Notes: a model not told the origin generated them from the letters alone. A DNA stretch of 64,000 nucleotides from an uncultured Bacteroidota bacterium (GCA_903847205.1 CAINDA010000056.1:62001-126000), one strand, 5' to 3'; positions 31,682 through 40,326 are shown, counted from the stretch's first letter. A program made the numbers and translations.

Positions 31682-31747
31682 CAAAGGTGTGCTGAATTAA
31701 AATTGGAAGTATTACATAACTTTTGGAATATGCTGCATCATTCACAC
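31682..31747 (-). promoter_or_regulatory. Shared promoter element, site 5 (gene at 30901)
   Basis: On the minus strand: GTGTGAA (31747-31741), TGCAGC at the distal repeat, TGTAAT at the proximal repeat (31716-31711) and CACCTTTG ending at 31682. The distal repeat is degenerate. Spacing is conserved. Confidence 0.8.
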
Positions 31748-31774
31748 ATTGGAAAAACCGTTTTAATAAATAAA

Positions 31775-31802
31775 AAAACTATTCCTTTTCAAGAATAGTT
31801 TT
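31775..31802 (-). terminator. Hairpin terminator after the 112-residue protein gene
   Basis: A 10-bp perfect stem (31775-31784 with 31793-31802) with an 8-base loop and flanking A/T runs. It lies 74 bp past the stop at 31876. Confidence 0.82.
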
Positions 31803-31875
31803 CTAAACCTGACAATATTAAAATTTAACAAAGCCCTAAAATTAGCAACCCGAGCCTAAAACTGTACGTCCCAAT

Positions 31876-32214
31876 TTAATCCATTTTTTCAGCCTTAACA
31901 GACTGTTCCAACACATATTTATCTAATGCTGAATTCAATGAATCATAATATAATTTTAAATTTTTTAATGATATTTCGGGACTTTTTTGATCCGGCATTG
32001 TTACTGCCATTTCATCTATGAACTTATATAATTCAGGATACTGCTCTTTTATTTTCATGGTAATTTTCAAAATTTTTGAATTCAATTCTTTCTTAGTATC
32101 CATTTTAACCTCAGTTTTATCGAAACTTTGTTCATAGAGTGCCGGTTGAATCTCCCTTTCGATTTTTTGGATCTTTTGGTTTAACTCTTCATTTGCCTTG
32201 GTATTAGTTTTCAT
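31876..32214 (-). CDS. Stand-alone copy of a helical domain fused to a response regulator elsewhere in the window
   Basis: The 112-residue protein is cytoplasmic and helical. Residues 1-38 form a charged, coil-like lead. Residues 40-107 (KKELNSKILKITMKIKEQYP ... LKNLKLYYDSLNSALDKYVLEQ) are clearly homologous to the C-terminal 70 residues of the response regulator at 60903, where the same block follows a receiver domain. It therefore looks like an output or interaction domain that also exists alone. Function is unknown. It is 138 bp downstream of the eRF1-like gene and probably shares its transcript. Confidence 0.82.
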   Translation of the reverse strand: MKTNTKANEELNQKIQKIEREIQPALYEQSFDKTEVKMDTKKELNSKILKITMKIKEQYPELYKFIDEMAVTMPDQKSPEISLKNLKLYYDSLNSALDKYVLEQSVKAEKMD

Positions 32215-32352
32215 AGTTTTAAGTATTTTAATTTCTGCCCCAATTTAAAAACATTTAGAAGCGGAATAATTTTAACATATTTTGTCGCTTGTAATTTGAA
32301 CCCATGCTATTGAGCGAATTTCCAAAACCATTTTGTAAGGAAAAATTCAAAA

Positions 32353-32736
32353 TTATTGTTTAGAAAAATAGTCCCTAACAAAAGCATGTTTCTGGTTCTC
32401 CGTCATTTTATCAGCTTGTTTAATTTCAATTTTTATTTTCGAAAAATGCGGATTCCCTTTTAAGAAATGAAACAATTCAACTTTTGCGTCTGTCGGTCCA
32501 AAGAGAATAACTTCATCTTGATTTTTTATAATCTCAGACAATTCTTTATAATATTCTGCCTGTTCATGCTGCTCTGCGTTATGCATTAGCTTTTCACTCT
32601 CGTTCAAAGTACGTTCTTTTTCCTGATGAGTAAATTTTGATGCCACAATGGTGGTTACAATGGGATCCTTTTTAAATTGAATTAAATGGGCATTTGCATG
32701 ATCCATCCAAATACCTAATTTTTTTGATGCTGTCAT
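32353..32736 (-). CDS. eRF1/host-attachment-like small protein
   Basis: The 127-residue protein starts with KKLGIWMDHANAHLIQFKKD, a pattern typical of a bacterial family related to the eRF1 central/third domain and often annotated as a translation-machinery-associated or attachment protein. A second conserved block, EVILFGPTDAKVELFHFL, follows near residue 75, then a lysine-rich tail. It probably acts on or near ribosomes under stress, but that is an inference from the fold family. Promoter site 6 lies 68 bp upstream. Confidence 0.72.
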   Translation of the reverse strand: MTASKKLGIWMDHANAHLIQFKKDPIVTTIVASKFTHQEKERTLNESEKLMHNAEQHEQAEYYKELSEIIKNQDEVILFGPTDAKVELFHFLKGNPHFSKIKIEIKQADKMTENQKHAFVRDYFSKQ

Positions 32737-32804
32737 TTTTGATTGTTTTAGGTTTACTTTATTAATTACATTACCAATATTTCTTTTAAGAATTAATTAT
32801 AGCG

Positions 32805-32870
32805 CAAAGATGAAAACTCTTGAAATCACAAGTGTTACATTATATTTAAAATTACTTACATCATTCCCAC
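32805..32870 (-). promoter_or_regulatory. Shared promoter element, site 6 (eRF1-like gene)
   Basis: On the minus strand: GTGGGAA (one change in the outer box), TGTAAG (32860-32855), TGTAAC (32839-32834) and TCTTTG ending at 32805. Spacing is conserved. Confidence 0.8.
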
Positions 32871-32889
32871 TTACTTCATGGTAATAAAA

Positions 32890-32916
32890 AAGCATCCCAT
32901 AATATAGAGGATGCTT
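32890..32916 (-). terminator. Hairpin terminator after catalase
   Basis: An 8-bp stem AAGCATCC/GGATGCTT (32890-32897 with 32909-32916) with flanking A and T runs, 64 bp past the catalase stop. The same GCATCC core occurs in the terminator at 40819. Confidence 0.85.
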
Positions 32917-32979
32917 AAAAATACCGTTTTGAAAATAATTTTTAATGAATAAAAAACAAAAGAACTTATTTCTTATGAG

Positions 32980-34467
32980 TTATTTTGCTTGAGCCATTGC
33001 CTTTTCATCAATGGAAACACCTAATCCATTTGAGATCGCCATTCCCAATTGAAAATCGGCACGAAAAAAATGACACAACTGGCGATTAATAATTTCATCT
33101 TTTTTTTCTGAGATTATACTACTCATTGAATTCACAATATTGGAAACTAAATTTTTTCTGTCCTGTTCGTTCAGAGCTTTACGATATAATATTCCCGGCT
33201 GGGTATAATGATCATTATCATTTTCGTTCCGGTCGAACCAATCCGCAGTGACTGCTTCCAACGGCACAGCCGACTGCTTGTAATTTTCATCAACAAAAAT
33301 AGTGTCATAGCTATTTGGCCGGTAATTAGGACTGTCATTCCCATTATCACCAGTCTGCATAGATCCATCGCGCTGATAATTTGCAACCATGTAAGGACAC
33401 TTATTTACAGGAATCTGCTCGTAATTTACACCCAAGCGATATCGATGGGCATCTGGATAAGAAAGTAAACGGGCCTGAAGTACCTTATCAGGTGAATAGC
33501 TTATACCATTAACAACATTAGCGGGAGAAAATGCTGCCTGCTCCACATCACGAAAATAATTCTCCGGAGTTTCATTCAGCTCCATTACGCCCACATCAAT
33601 CAACGGGAACTCTTGATGGCTCCAGACTTTTGTAAGGTCAAAAGGATTGAATTTAAATTTTTTGGATTGATCCTCAGTCATCACCTGAATTTTCATTGCC
33701 CAAGCAGGAAAGTCTTTACGATCTATGGCTGCCGCTAAATCTCGAACAGCATGATCAGGGTCTGTACCTCTCATTTCATTAGCTTCTTTGCGAGTGAAGT
33801 TTTTTATTCCCTGCAGCGAAACGAAATGAAATTTTACCCAAACCCTTTCATTGTATTTATTGTACATAGAGAAAGTGTGGCTTCCAAAACCATGCATGTA
33901 ACGATAGGAAAATGGAGTTCCGCGGTCGCTCATCAATATCAATACCTGGTGAAGACTCTCTGGATTCAGGCTAAAGAAATCCCAAACCATTGCAGGACTT
34001 TTGCAATTTGTTTTCGGATCCCTCTTTTGAGTATGAATGAAGTGAGAAAACTTTTTTGCATCCTTAATAAAAAAAATGGGCGTATTGTTTCCTACCAAGT
34101 CCCAGTTGCCATCTTCCGTGTAAAACTTAAGCGCAAAACCTCGCGGGTCCCTTTCGGTATCTGCACTTCCTTTTTCTCCGCCAACCTGTGAAAAACGGGC
34201 AAACATTTTTGTCTGTTTTCCTATTTCCGAAAAAATTATTGCTTTTGTGTAGCGGCTGATATCGTGCGTCACAGTAAATGTACCAAATGCTCCTGCTCCT
34301 TTAGCATGAACCACTCTTTCTGGAATTCGTTCGCGATTGAAATGGGCCATGTCTTCATGCAGAAAATAATCCTGCAGTAATATTGGCCCTCTGTTACCGG
34401 CGGTCATGGAATTTTCAAATTCGGTATAGGGGACGCCTCCAGCAGTTGTTAGCTTTTTCTTTTTCAT
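32980..34467 (-). CDS. katA: Catalase (clade 3-type, heme)
   Basis: This cytoplasmic heme catalase converts hydrogen peroxide to water and oxygen. Its 495 residues match the small-subunit clade. Catalytic His lies in RVVHAKGAGAFG (about residue 54), Asn in GNNTPIFF (about 127), and the proximal heme tyrosine in RLLSYPDAHRYRLG (about 338). It lacks a signal peptide. It is preceded by a 106-residue membrane protein gene (100 bp) in a run led by DUF4239 and promoter site 7. I see no separate OxyR-type operator. Confidence 0.96.
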   Translation of the reverse strand: MKKKKLTTAGGVPYTEFENSMTAGNRGPILLQDYFLHEDMAHFNRERIPERVVHAKGAGAFGTFTVTHDISRYTKAIIFSEIGKQTKMFARFSQVGGEKGSADTERDPRGFALKFYTEDGNWDLVGNNTPIFFIKDAKKFSHFIHTQKRDPKTNCKSPAMVWDFFSLNPESLHQVLILMSDRGTPFSYRYMHGFGSHTFSMYNKYNERVWVKFHFVSLQGIKNFTRKEANEMRGTDPDHAVRDLAAAIDRKDFPAWAMKIQVMTEDQSKKFKFNPFDLTKVWSHQEFPLIDVGVMELNETPENYFRDVEQAAFSPANVVNGISYSPDKVLQARLLSYPDAHRYRLGVNYEQIPVNKCPYMVANYQRDGSMQTGDNGNDSPNYRPNSYDTIFVDENYKQSAVPLEAVTADWFDRNENDNDHYTQPGILYRKALNEQDRKNLVSNIVNSMSSIISEKKDEIINRQLCHFFRADFQLGMAISNGLGVSIDEKAMAQAK

Positions 34468-34567
34468 TGTAAATTGAATTAAAAATATTTTATCAGATAA
34501 AAAATATTCATAAAGAAATCAAGAGTTTCTCGATGCAGGAATACCTAATTTCAGTAAATTCAAATTT

Positions 34568-34888
34568 TTAAAGCAAAATCACCAACAGGATAATAATAAG
34601 AATAAGTGCCCCTGCCGAAAGATACACTCCACCACCTAGTCCATCAAGCCGATGTCTGATTGAAAGCACTTCACCTCTAAGATTTTTTCTATCTGACGAT
34701 TTCAAATTTGATCTATCCATCTGATTTATTTCGTTCAATCTAAGCAACAGGGTTCTTGCTTGAGCAGCTTCTGTTGACTTTGAATCAGCTGTAAAAGATA
34801 CAGATTCTCTTGTAACGGAACTTGACTGCGCCGGGTGGAAGGTTAATAACAATCCTGTTGTCATTAAACAAAATGTGATTTTTTTCAT
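34568..34888 (-). CDS. Small exported protein with C-terminal membrane anchor
   Basis: The 106-residue protein has a signal peptide (MKKITFCLMTTGLLLTFHPA), a short charged helical middle (RLNEINQMDRSNLKSSDRKN) and a strongly hydrophobic C-terminal helix (GALILIIILLVILL). Many Bacteroidota carry such tiny proteins, and no function is established. It lies 106 bp after a coiled-coil lipoprotein gene and 100 bp before catalase, all co-directional, so it may share their transcript. Confidence 0.72.
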   Translation of the reverse strand: MKKITFCLMTTGLLLTFHPAQSSSVTRESVSFTADSKSTEAAQARTLLLRLNEINQMDRSNLKSSDRKNLRGEVLSIRHRLDGLGGGVYLSAGALILIIILLVILL

Positions 34889-34994
34889 AGTGTTAGGTTT
34901 TAATAATTAATAATAAAATTACTTCTCAAAATTATTTCTAAGTATTTACAAATTATTAAGATAAAGGCTCAATTAATTTACGGGCCGATACCTT

Positions 34995-35480
34995 TTATTT
35001 TTTATTACTTGATGCAATATCTTTCAGCTCGATGCTGATTTCATTTACATTATGATTAACCGCCGTTTTAAAGCTTTCCCATTTCACTTTCACTTCCTCA
35101 TTGTATTCATTCATCTGCCTTCTAAGGTCGTTATTGCCTTTCTCTAAATGGGCAGCCTTCTTGAGCAATTTAGTATTAGCGTTAGGAATGCTCTTTATCT
35201 CTTTGATTTTATTTTCATTAGCAATTATTTTCTTTTCAGTTTCTAATTTAAATTTGATCCATTCATCCACAACTTCAATTTTCTTAACAGGAAAAGTTTT
35301 CTTTTCCTCCTCAATTACCGGCATACCAATGTCCACGGTGTCTTTTGAGGCAAGCTTTTCAACCTTTACACGTTCATATGCTGCATCTGTTTTTTGTTCG
35401 TGTGATTCGCAAGAAGCTAAAATCAAAGCGGTAAAGCAAGCCATCATTAATGGTGTGATAAAATTTGAGTTAATAGTCAT
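34995..35480 (-). CDS. Coiled-coil lipoprotein, paralogue C (divergent)
   Basis: The protein has a lipoprotein signal with lipobox ending LASC (Cys24) and a coiled-coil body (about 70-135). The C-terminal EYNEEVKVKWESFKTAVNHN matches the same region of the lipoproteins at 10909 and 39836. It differs by a longer, acidic N-terminal insert (about 30-70). It lies 34 bp after the DUF4239 gene. The three paralogues suggest a small family of envelope spacer or stress lipoproteins. Confidence 0.75.
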   Translation of the reverse strand: MTINSNFITPLMMACFTALILASCESHEQKTDAAYERVKVEKLASKDTVDIGMPVIEEEKKTFPVKKIEVVDEWIKFKLETEKKIIANENKIKEIKSIPNANTKLLKKAAHLEKGNNDLRRQMNEYNEEVKVKWESFKTAVNHNVNEISIELKDIASSNKK

Positions 35481-35514
35481 AGAATTAATTTAAAAATATT
35501 TTTCAATACTAAAT

Positions 35515-36333
35515 CTAAATTGCTTTTTTTGAACGAAGGTCGTTGACCTGTTGTTCCAAGGTAAATATTTGTTTATAGGATTTAGGTTTGATCCCCAAAG
35601 TGCCTGTATATGGATGGTCGAGCATAATAATTATAAACAGGAGCATGCCAATGAATGTGCCAAGCAGCGCATTTAATGTGATATGCATGCGCGTATGTTC
35701 TATATCTAATAGTACAGCACAGATAATAGTTATAATTGCGCCAAGCATAATAGGCAGCCAAAGAGGAGGAGGAATTTCCGCTTCCATTGATGCAGTTCGA
35801 AGTCCTCTAAATGCTGCCAGCTGGTTCAGATGCCCAAACATCTCAGCGACCAGTTGTATTTGAAATTGGTTTTTTGGATTAAGCCGTTCCATCTTATAAA
35901 AGACTTTGTTAAATGATTCCGGCGTTTTAAAAGCAGGCTTCATGCTTTCCATATTTGGGAACTCTTCGTCTACAACATTATAAACAAAATCAAGGTAAAC
36001 TGTCATGAGTTGTTTTGATTCAAGGGTATCAGGATAAAATTTTATATCACGGTATAAACCCATCGCTGAACTACCCTCTTTACTTACATTATCCTTTGAT
36101 TCGTTCAATTGAGTCCATACCATAAAAACAACAAAACTTAATAGCAATGCATAAAAGCTTGCAATGGCTAAAAAAAGGAAACCCGTAACTTCATTATGCG
36201 CTCTGAGTATTTTAATATTGATGTATTTCCGAAAAAGAAAGGTTGTAAGGCCGGCAAAAATTGCTCCAAAGCAACAAATCAAAATAAAAAGCAACAATGG
36301 AGGTATTTGAAGCATGTAAAAGGTAATCGCCAT
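35515..36333 (-). CDS. DUF4239 (bestrophin-like) membrane protein
   Basis: The 272-residue protein has two N-terminal transmembrane helices (about 10-32 and 45-70), a periplasmic or cytoplasmic helical middle, and two C-terminal helices (about 190-235). The loop-helix pattern and the PPLWLPIMLGAI segment match DUF4239, a bestrophin-like family with possible ion-channel function. It begins the operon DUF4239, lipoprotein, small anchored protein, catalase under promoter site 7. Confidence 0.85.
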   Translation of the reverse strand: MAITFYMLQIPPLLLFILICCFGAIFAGLTTFLFRKYINIKILRAHNEVTGFLFLAIASFYALLLSFVVFMVWTQLNESKDNVSKEGSSAMGLYRDIKFYPDTLESKQLMTVYLDFVYNVVDEEFPNMESMKPAFKTPESFNKVFYKMERLNPKNQFQIQLVAEMFGHLNQLAAFRGLRTASMEAEIPPPLWLPIMLGAIITIICAVLLDIEHTRMHITLNALLGTFIGMLLFIIIMLDHPYTGTLGIKPKSYKQIFTLEQQVNDLRSKKAI

Positions 36334-36379
36334 TATTTAAAAATATTTATCGTAATGAATTAATGTTTAATGTCCTCTG

Positions 36380-36445
36380 CAAAGGTGTACATGTTTCAAT
36401 AAGCTGGTGTTACATAACTTTCAAAAAAATTTATATGATTCACAC
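36380..36445 (-). promoter_or_regulatory. Shared promoter element, site 7 (DUF4239 operon)
   Basis: On the minus strand: GTGTGAA (36445-36439), TATAAA at the distal repeat, TGTAAC at the proximal repeat (36414-36409) and CACCTTTG ending at 36380. The start of DUF4239 is 46 bp downstream. Confidence 0.83.
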
Positions 36446-36608
36446 TTTACACAATAATTTCCATTGAAATATTTGGCGGATTTTTGAAAATCCGATAGGG
36501 CCAATCTAATATTGAAGAACAAGATTGAGCATTTTTTGAAAAATCCTGAGCCGTATGCGCCAGAGTTTTATAAAAGCAAAATTTGTATAAAAATTAAACT
36601 CTTCAAAA
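36446..36608. other. Intergenic stretch with nothing recognised
   Basis: The stretch lies between promoter site 7 and the imperfect terminator hairpin at 36612. No plausible gene, repeat or operator was seen. Confidence 0.5.
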
Positions 36609-36611
36609 ATT

Positions 36612-36667
36612 AAAAAAAGCCGCAAATGAGAATACCAATTTTTTTCGGGTGCTGACATTCACGGCTT
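36612..36667 (-). terminator. Imperfect hairpin, probable terminator after YtxH copy 3
   Basis: AAAAGCCG near 36612 pairs with CGGCTTTT near 36660, and the inner AATG/CATT pairs extend the stem. The loop is about 33 bases. It is flanked by A/T runs and lies about 45 bp past the stop at 36712. It is weaker than the other terminators because of internal mismatches. Confidence 0.6.
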
Positions 36668-36711
36668 TTAAATTAATTATGACCTGGAATTCTTATTTAG
36701 TAGAGATAAAT

Positions 36712-36981
36712 TTATTTAATTCTCTCCGCTTTTGATGCCTGGCCATCTTTCATAAATTCACTCGATTTGTTCTTAACAATTTCTGCCTCTTTGTTTATTC
36801 CCTCAAGGAACTCCGCAAATTTTTCTTTCATTGAATCAACCAGATCTTCGGTCTGTCCGGAAATATTTTTTCGTGTTTCTGATCCTTTTCGCGGTGCCAA
36901 AAGAACCCCGGCGATTCCGCCTATGGCTGCTCCCAATAGAATTGCTCCAATAAGTTTTCCTGTGTTGTTATGATTTTCCAT
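36712..36981 (-). CDS. YtxH-domain protein, copy 3
   Basis: The 89-residue protein has the glycine-rich membrane segment AILLGAAIGGIAGVLLAPRKG (residues 12-32), then a charged amphipathic helix. It is more diverged than the tandem pair at 9273/9645. It is the last gene of the YceI-led group (YceI, phasin-like, 130-aa, 80-aa, YtxH), 100 bp after its neighbour. Confidence 0.88.
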   Translation of the reverse strand: MENHNNTGKLIGAILLGAAIGGIAGVLLAPRKGSETRKNISGQTEDLVDSMKEKFAEFLEGINKEAEIVKNKSSEFMKDGQASKAERIK

Positions 36982-37081
36982 TATTTTATATTTTTATTTG
37001 ACGATTAATATTTGAAAACACATTATTTTTTAACTGCAACTAGCAAAAAAAAATATTTTCTCGGAAGAATAGGGTGTTAAG

Positions 37082-37324
37082 CTATTTCCTTTTTGGCTGA
37101 ATAGGAAATGTTTCTTTTTTTGTCTTATCCGCTTTTGTATCTATCCCTGTTGAGTCAGGATCAATTTCCAACTTAGATTTGAGGGATTTGTTTTTTTTTA
37201 CTGTTTTATCAGCGTCATTATCTGCGCCGGACTTGTCAGAGTCAATTTCAGGACTAGTGAAATCAGCTGAGCGATTTCGACTATTTTTTCCAATACTTTT
37301 TTTCGGGATTTCCAAATTTTTCAT
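37082..37324 (-). CDS. Highly charged 80-residue protein of low complexity
   Basis: I do not recognise this gene. It is almost entirely charged and polar (K, D, S, T), without hydrophobic segments. It has two related acidic blocks, PEIDSDKSGADNDADKTVKK and EIDPDSTGIDTKADKTKKE, which look like an internal duplication and could bind cations. It is likely disordered. It is 8 bp after the 130-residue secreted protein gene in the YceI-led group. Confidence 0.6.
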   Translation of the reverse strand: MKNLEIPKKSIGKNSRNRSADFTSPEIDSDKSGADNDADKTVKKNKSLKSKLEIDPDSTGIDTKADKTKKETFPIQPKRK

Positions 37325-37332
37325 TTTTTCAT

Positions 37333-37725
37333 TTATTTATAATTAGCTAATTTAATTGCTTCTGTATTTGTGTATGCATTAATGGAATCTCTAACATTCC
37401 GCTTTCTCCCTAACATCATTTCTTCGCTGTGAATACAAGCACTCTCATTTTCATTTTCTAAAGCTTTAATATATACTGCTAATTCAATAACTTCGAAATC
37501 AGTAAATGAATGGGTATGATCGTTAAGCAGTTCATCAATTTGTTCTTTTGCAATTACAGCGTATTCGGAGGATGTCCGGGCAGTATTTCTGTTTTCAAGG
37601 TCAATTATATAAGCCGAAAACTTTTTTATTTCCGCTATAGAATAGTGATGCGCCGAATCTATCTGTGCAAAGCCGAATGACACAAACTGAAGAATAAACG
37701 CCGCTAAAAAAAATGTTCTTTTCAT
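37333..37725 (-). CDS. Small exported helical protein, unrecognised
   Basis: The 130-residue protein has a clear signal peptide (MKRTFFLAAFILQFVSFGFAQ). A helical, acidic body with no cysteine pairs or enzyme motif follows. It contains a repeat-like pair, VIELAVYIKALENENE and EAIKLANYK, and several N/E-rich helices. It is 38 bp after the phasin-like gene and 8 bp before the 80-residue gene, so these are co-transcribed. Function is unknown. Confidence 0.7.
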   Translation of the reverse strand: MKRTFFLAAFILQFVSFGFAQIDSAHHYSIAEIKKFSAYIIDLENRNTARTSSEYAVIAKEQIDELLNDHTHSFTDFEVIELAVYIKALENENESACIHSEEMMLGRKRNVRDSINAYTNTEAIKLANYK

Positions 37726-37763
37726 TTAAATTTTACAATTTGCTTCTTATGAATAATACCCAA

Positions 37764-38375
37764 TCAACTTTTAGCAATTTCTTTTTTATCTTCTTCTTCT
37801 TGCTTCCACCAATCAGCTGCCCAGATAGTAAATTTGTTCAATCCTTTGTTTTGTAAAATGAAAAGAGACTCAATTTGTGCGTTTATGCTCTTGCAGAATT
37901 TCTGATTAAAACTTACTGCAAGGCTTGTATGCTTATTATAGAAATCAAGAATTTCTTTTGTGTTTTTAATTGTCAGCTGGTGTGCATCATGAAAATTCCC
38001 ATGAATTAATTCTAATACTTCTTCAGGATGCAATAGATTTGCTGATTTGATTACATCAACCAGCTTTGTATTAAAATCAACAGTCATCTCCATCTGCTTG
38101 GTATATGCGTTAATAATACTATCGAGAGCATCTTCGGCTAGTTCTATAGATTTCCCAAAGGTACTATTCATTGATTCTGTGACAGAATCTTCAATATCCT
38201 GATTATTTAGTTTTTCCTTTATTGAATCGACAATTATTCTATTTGAATCCAAAGCATCACCAATATATTTATTATTTGAAGAAATCATTTCCCTTATAGT
38301 TTCTTTTGACTTTTCCGCAGTAACGTTGATACTGTCTTTTATTCTGTCTGATTTTTCATTTAGTGTATAGTTCAT
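37764..38375 (-). CDS. Phasin-like helical protein
   Basis: The 203-residue cytoplasmic protein is nearly all amphipathic helix, with a phasin-type C-terminal half (FNQKFCKSINAQIESLFILQNKGLNKF). Phasins coat polyhydroxyalkanoate granules, but many related proteins are stress-linked without any granule. No PHA synthase is present in this window. It sits 72 bp after YceI, in the same direction. The call is from composition and helix pattern only. Confidence 0.6.
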   Translation of the reverse strand: MNYTLNEKSDRIKDSINVTAEKSKETIREMISSNNKYIGDALDSNRIIVDSIKEKLNNQDIEDSVTESMNSTFGKSIELAEDALDSIINAYTKQMEMTVDFNTKLVDVIKSANLLHPEEVLELIHGNFHDAHQLTIKNTKEILDFYNKHTSLAVSFNQKFCKSINAQIESLFILQNKGLNKFTIWAADWWKQEEEDKKEIAKS

Positions 38376-38447
38376 TTTTATTGTTTTTATATTATTTTTA
38401 AAATTAGATCTTTAAAACTGTCATTAGTTTACGTTAGAGGGCCTAGC

Positions 38448-39041
38448 TTATTTAACAACGGCCTTGTCTGCTGAATTTTTCAATTCCATTGTTAAATCTT
38501 TTTGACCGGCATTGATAAGTTCTATCTCGCATAAGATTGTTACCTCATCACTCACCATTAAGCCGCTTTTTTCGATTGATGCATTCCAAACAAGCCCCCA
38601 ATCACTTCTGTTGATTTTTCCAGTTACAGTAAAACCAGCTTTTTCATTCCCCCAAGGATCATTTATTATCCCTCCGAATTCTACAAATAATTGTACGTTT
38701 TTAGTAACTCCTTTAATCGTGAGACCTCCCCACATTTCATGATTACCATTCTTGCCTGATTTCTCAATAGTGGAAGCCGTGAACGATATTTGTTTATGAT
38801 TTTGTGTATCCAGAAAATCGGCTCCTCTTAAGTGCTCATCACGTTTCACATCACCCGTACTTATAGAAGCCGCATCAATCCAAAGGTCTATTTCAACCGT
38901 TGTAAAATCTCTAGCCTCTGAATAGATGCTTGCATCAAATGTTTTGAAACTACCTTTTACATTAGCTATCATTAAGTGTTTCACTCTAAAAGAAATTTCG
39001 CTGTGGGCTTGGTCTATTGACCATTTTGTTTGATTTGTCAT
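38448..39041 (-). CDS. YceI-family lipid-binding-type protein
   Basis: YceI proteins form a lipocalin-like barrel that binds isoprenoid-type lipids. From ATG 39041 (MTNQTKWSIDQAHSEISFRV) the product is 197 residues. It has the family's SFRVKHLMIANVKGSF start, the DEHLRGADFLDT motif and the FTVTGKINRSDWGL segment. No signal peptide is present, so it may be cytoplasmic. The frame is open back to an ATG at 39092, but that start would lie inside the promoter. A truncated relative lies immediately upstream (39156-39323). Promoter site 8 is degenerate. Confidence 0.9.
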   Translation of the reverse strand: MTNQTKWSIDQAHSEISFRVKHLMIANVKGSFKTFDASIYSEARDFTTVEIDLWIDAASISTGDVKRDEHLRGADFLDTQNHKQISFTASTIEKSGKNGNHEMWGGLTIKGVTKNVQLFVEFGGIINDPWGNEKAGFTVTGKINRSDWGLVWNASIEKSGLMVSDEVTILCEIELINAGQKDLTMELKNSADKAVVK

Positions 39042-39089
39042 GGATTGATATATAAAATTTATTATTAATTTATTACAATAAGATGAATA

Positions 39090-39155
39090 CATAGATCAAT
39101 GCTGAGAACTATAAATTTGTTATACAATTGTAAAAACAGTTTATAAAATTCACAC
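39090..39155 (-). promoter_or_regulatory. Shared promoter element, site 8 (YceI; degenerate -7 box)
   Basis: On the minus strand: GTGTGAA (39155-39149), TATAAA at the distal repeat and TATAAC at the proximal repeat (39124-39119). The CTTTG box is not recognisable at the expected place. The upstream block keeps the same spacing as the other sites. Confidence 0.6.
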
Positions 39156-39323
39156 TTATTTATTTTCTGAAAAGATAATGTTTGCAATCTTTAAGTATTT
39201 TGAAATACTAACTGGATCATTCGTTTTGAACGCATCTTTAACATTAGCAATCATTAGCTGACCTACATTATAAGCAATTCCGCTTTGGGTGGGGGCTGTT
39301 ACCCGATTTTGTTTGTTTGTCAT
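39156..39323 (-). pseudogene. Truncated YceI-like remnant (55 codons)
   Basis: A minus-strand ORF starting at ATG 39323 reads MTNKQNRVTAPTQSGIAYNV, then GQLMIANVKDAFKTNDPVSI, and ends KYLKIANIIFSENK before TAA. Its first 40 residues align with the start of the YceI gene immediately downstream (MTNQTK ... HLMIANVKGSFKTFDASI), and then homology stops. It therefore looks like a truncated tandem duplicate. Its stop codon touches promoter site 8. It could be translated as a short peptide, but no function is suggested. Confidence 0.72.
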
Positions 39324-39445
39324 TGTTTATATTTTAAACTGTTTATTAGTGTTTTACCGCCTTCAAAGGGAGGAGCCCACTTTCATTTTGCTTCAATTCC
39401 GCATGATTTAAAGCAGTGTAAATTCCTCCACACCCGCAGATGCAA

Positions 39446-39778
39446 TCATTTAACAACAATTACATACTGATTTGTTAATCGATAATGATAAAAGTTTTCT
39501 TTAGAAAAATAATTGCATTTCCCAACATCTGCAGTCAAGCAGAACCTGTTTGTACTTGCTGAATAGTTCCGGTCAAATAAAATTATCTGCCCTTTTAAAA
39601 CTTTATAAGGTTTACCTGGAAAAAGAAACTTGTTTTCAGAATCATTTAATATTGTTCCATACACACCCAATGAATCTGAAGTAAATATTAGGTAAATATT
39701 ATCAATATCGGCCTCACTTTTTTCATAGGAAAAGGAAGACAAAATGATTAAAGAAACAAGGAGGAGAAGTAATTTCAT
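39446..39778 (-). CDS. Small exported protein, unrecognised
   Basis: The 110-residue protein has a signal peptide (MKLLLLLVSLIILSSFSYEK) and a beta-rich body with two cysteines (FCLTADVGKCNYF) that could form a disulfide. It resembles no family I know. It follows the lipoprotein gene at 39836 by 57 bp in the same direction, so it may belong to the second CsbD operon. Confidence 0.65.
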   Translation of the reverse strand: MKLLLLLVSLIILSSFSYEKSEADIDNIYLIFTSDSLGVYGTILNDSENKFLFPGKPYKVLKGQIILFDRNYSASTNRFCLTADVGKCNYFSKENFYHYRLTNQYVIVVK

Positions 39779-39835
39779 AACAAATTAAATTTCAAAAAAC
39801 TGTTATTTATATTTTTCAGAAAGATTTACATTATA

Positions 39836-40276
39836 CTATTTAACTGAAGGAATTGCAAGGTCTTTAAATGCTTTACCTAACTCATCCATCCCTCTGCTGA
39901 AATCGGCCTTGAATTTTTGCCATTGCTCTTTTCCTTCAGCCTTATAATCATCCATTTTCTTTTGGGAATCACTGTTTTTTTGTTCTAATTCTGCAATCTT
40001 TTTTTCCGAATCCATTTTAATATTATTTTTTTCATGCTCTATCCTTTCTTTAAACTGCGAAATGCTTTGGTTGTTGGCCTCAATCTTATCTGCAGTTTCT
40101 TTCCGGAAATTCTTAATGTCAGTGAGGTATTCTTCATTAGCTTTATCCAAATTTTTATTCGCCTCTAAGACATTTTTTTCTGCCGTATCAACTTTCTCTT
40201 CAGGACTGTTACAGCTTATTAAAAATATGGTTGAAGCAAATAGTGATGCCGTGAGTACAAAAATTATTTTTTTCAT
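39836..40276 (-). CDS. Coiled-coil lipoprotein, paralogue B
   Basis: The 146-residue lipoprotein has lipobox ending LISC (Cys22). A coiled coil (about 30-115) and a C-terminal FKADFSRGMDELGKAFKDLA follow, nearly the same end as paralogue A at 10909 (FKTEFSKEMDDLGKSLKDLT). Like paralogue A it lies just after a CsbD gene (50 bp), repeating the same two-gene order under the same promoter type. It is probably an envelope spacer. Confidence 0.8.
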   Translation of the reverse strand: MKKIIFVLTASLFASTIFLISCNSPEEKVDTAEKNVLEANKNLDKANEEYLTDIKNFRKETADKIEANNQSISQFKERIEHEKNNIKMDSEKKIAELEQKNSDSQKKMDDYKAEGKEQWQKFKADFSRGMDELGKAFKDLAIPSVK

Positions 40277-40326
40277 TTTTTATTGTTTTAAGTGATTAAT
40301 AATTAACTTTTTTTCAGATCTGAAAT

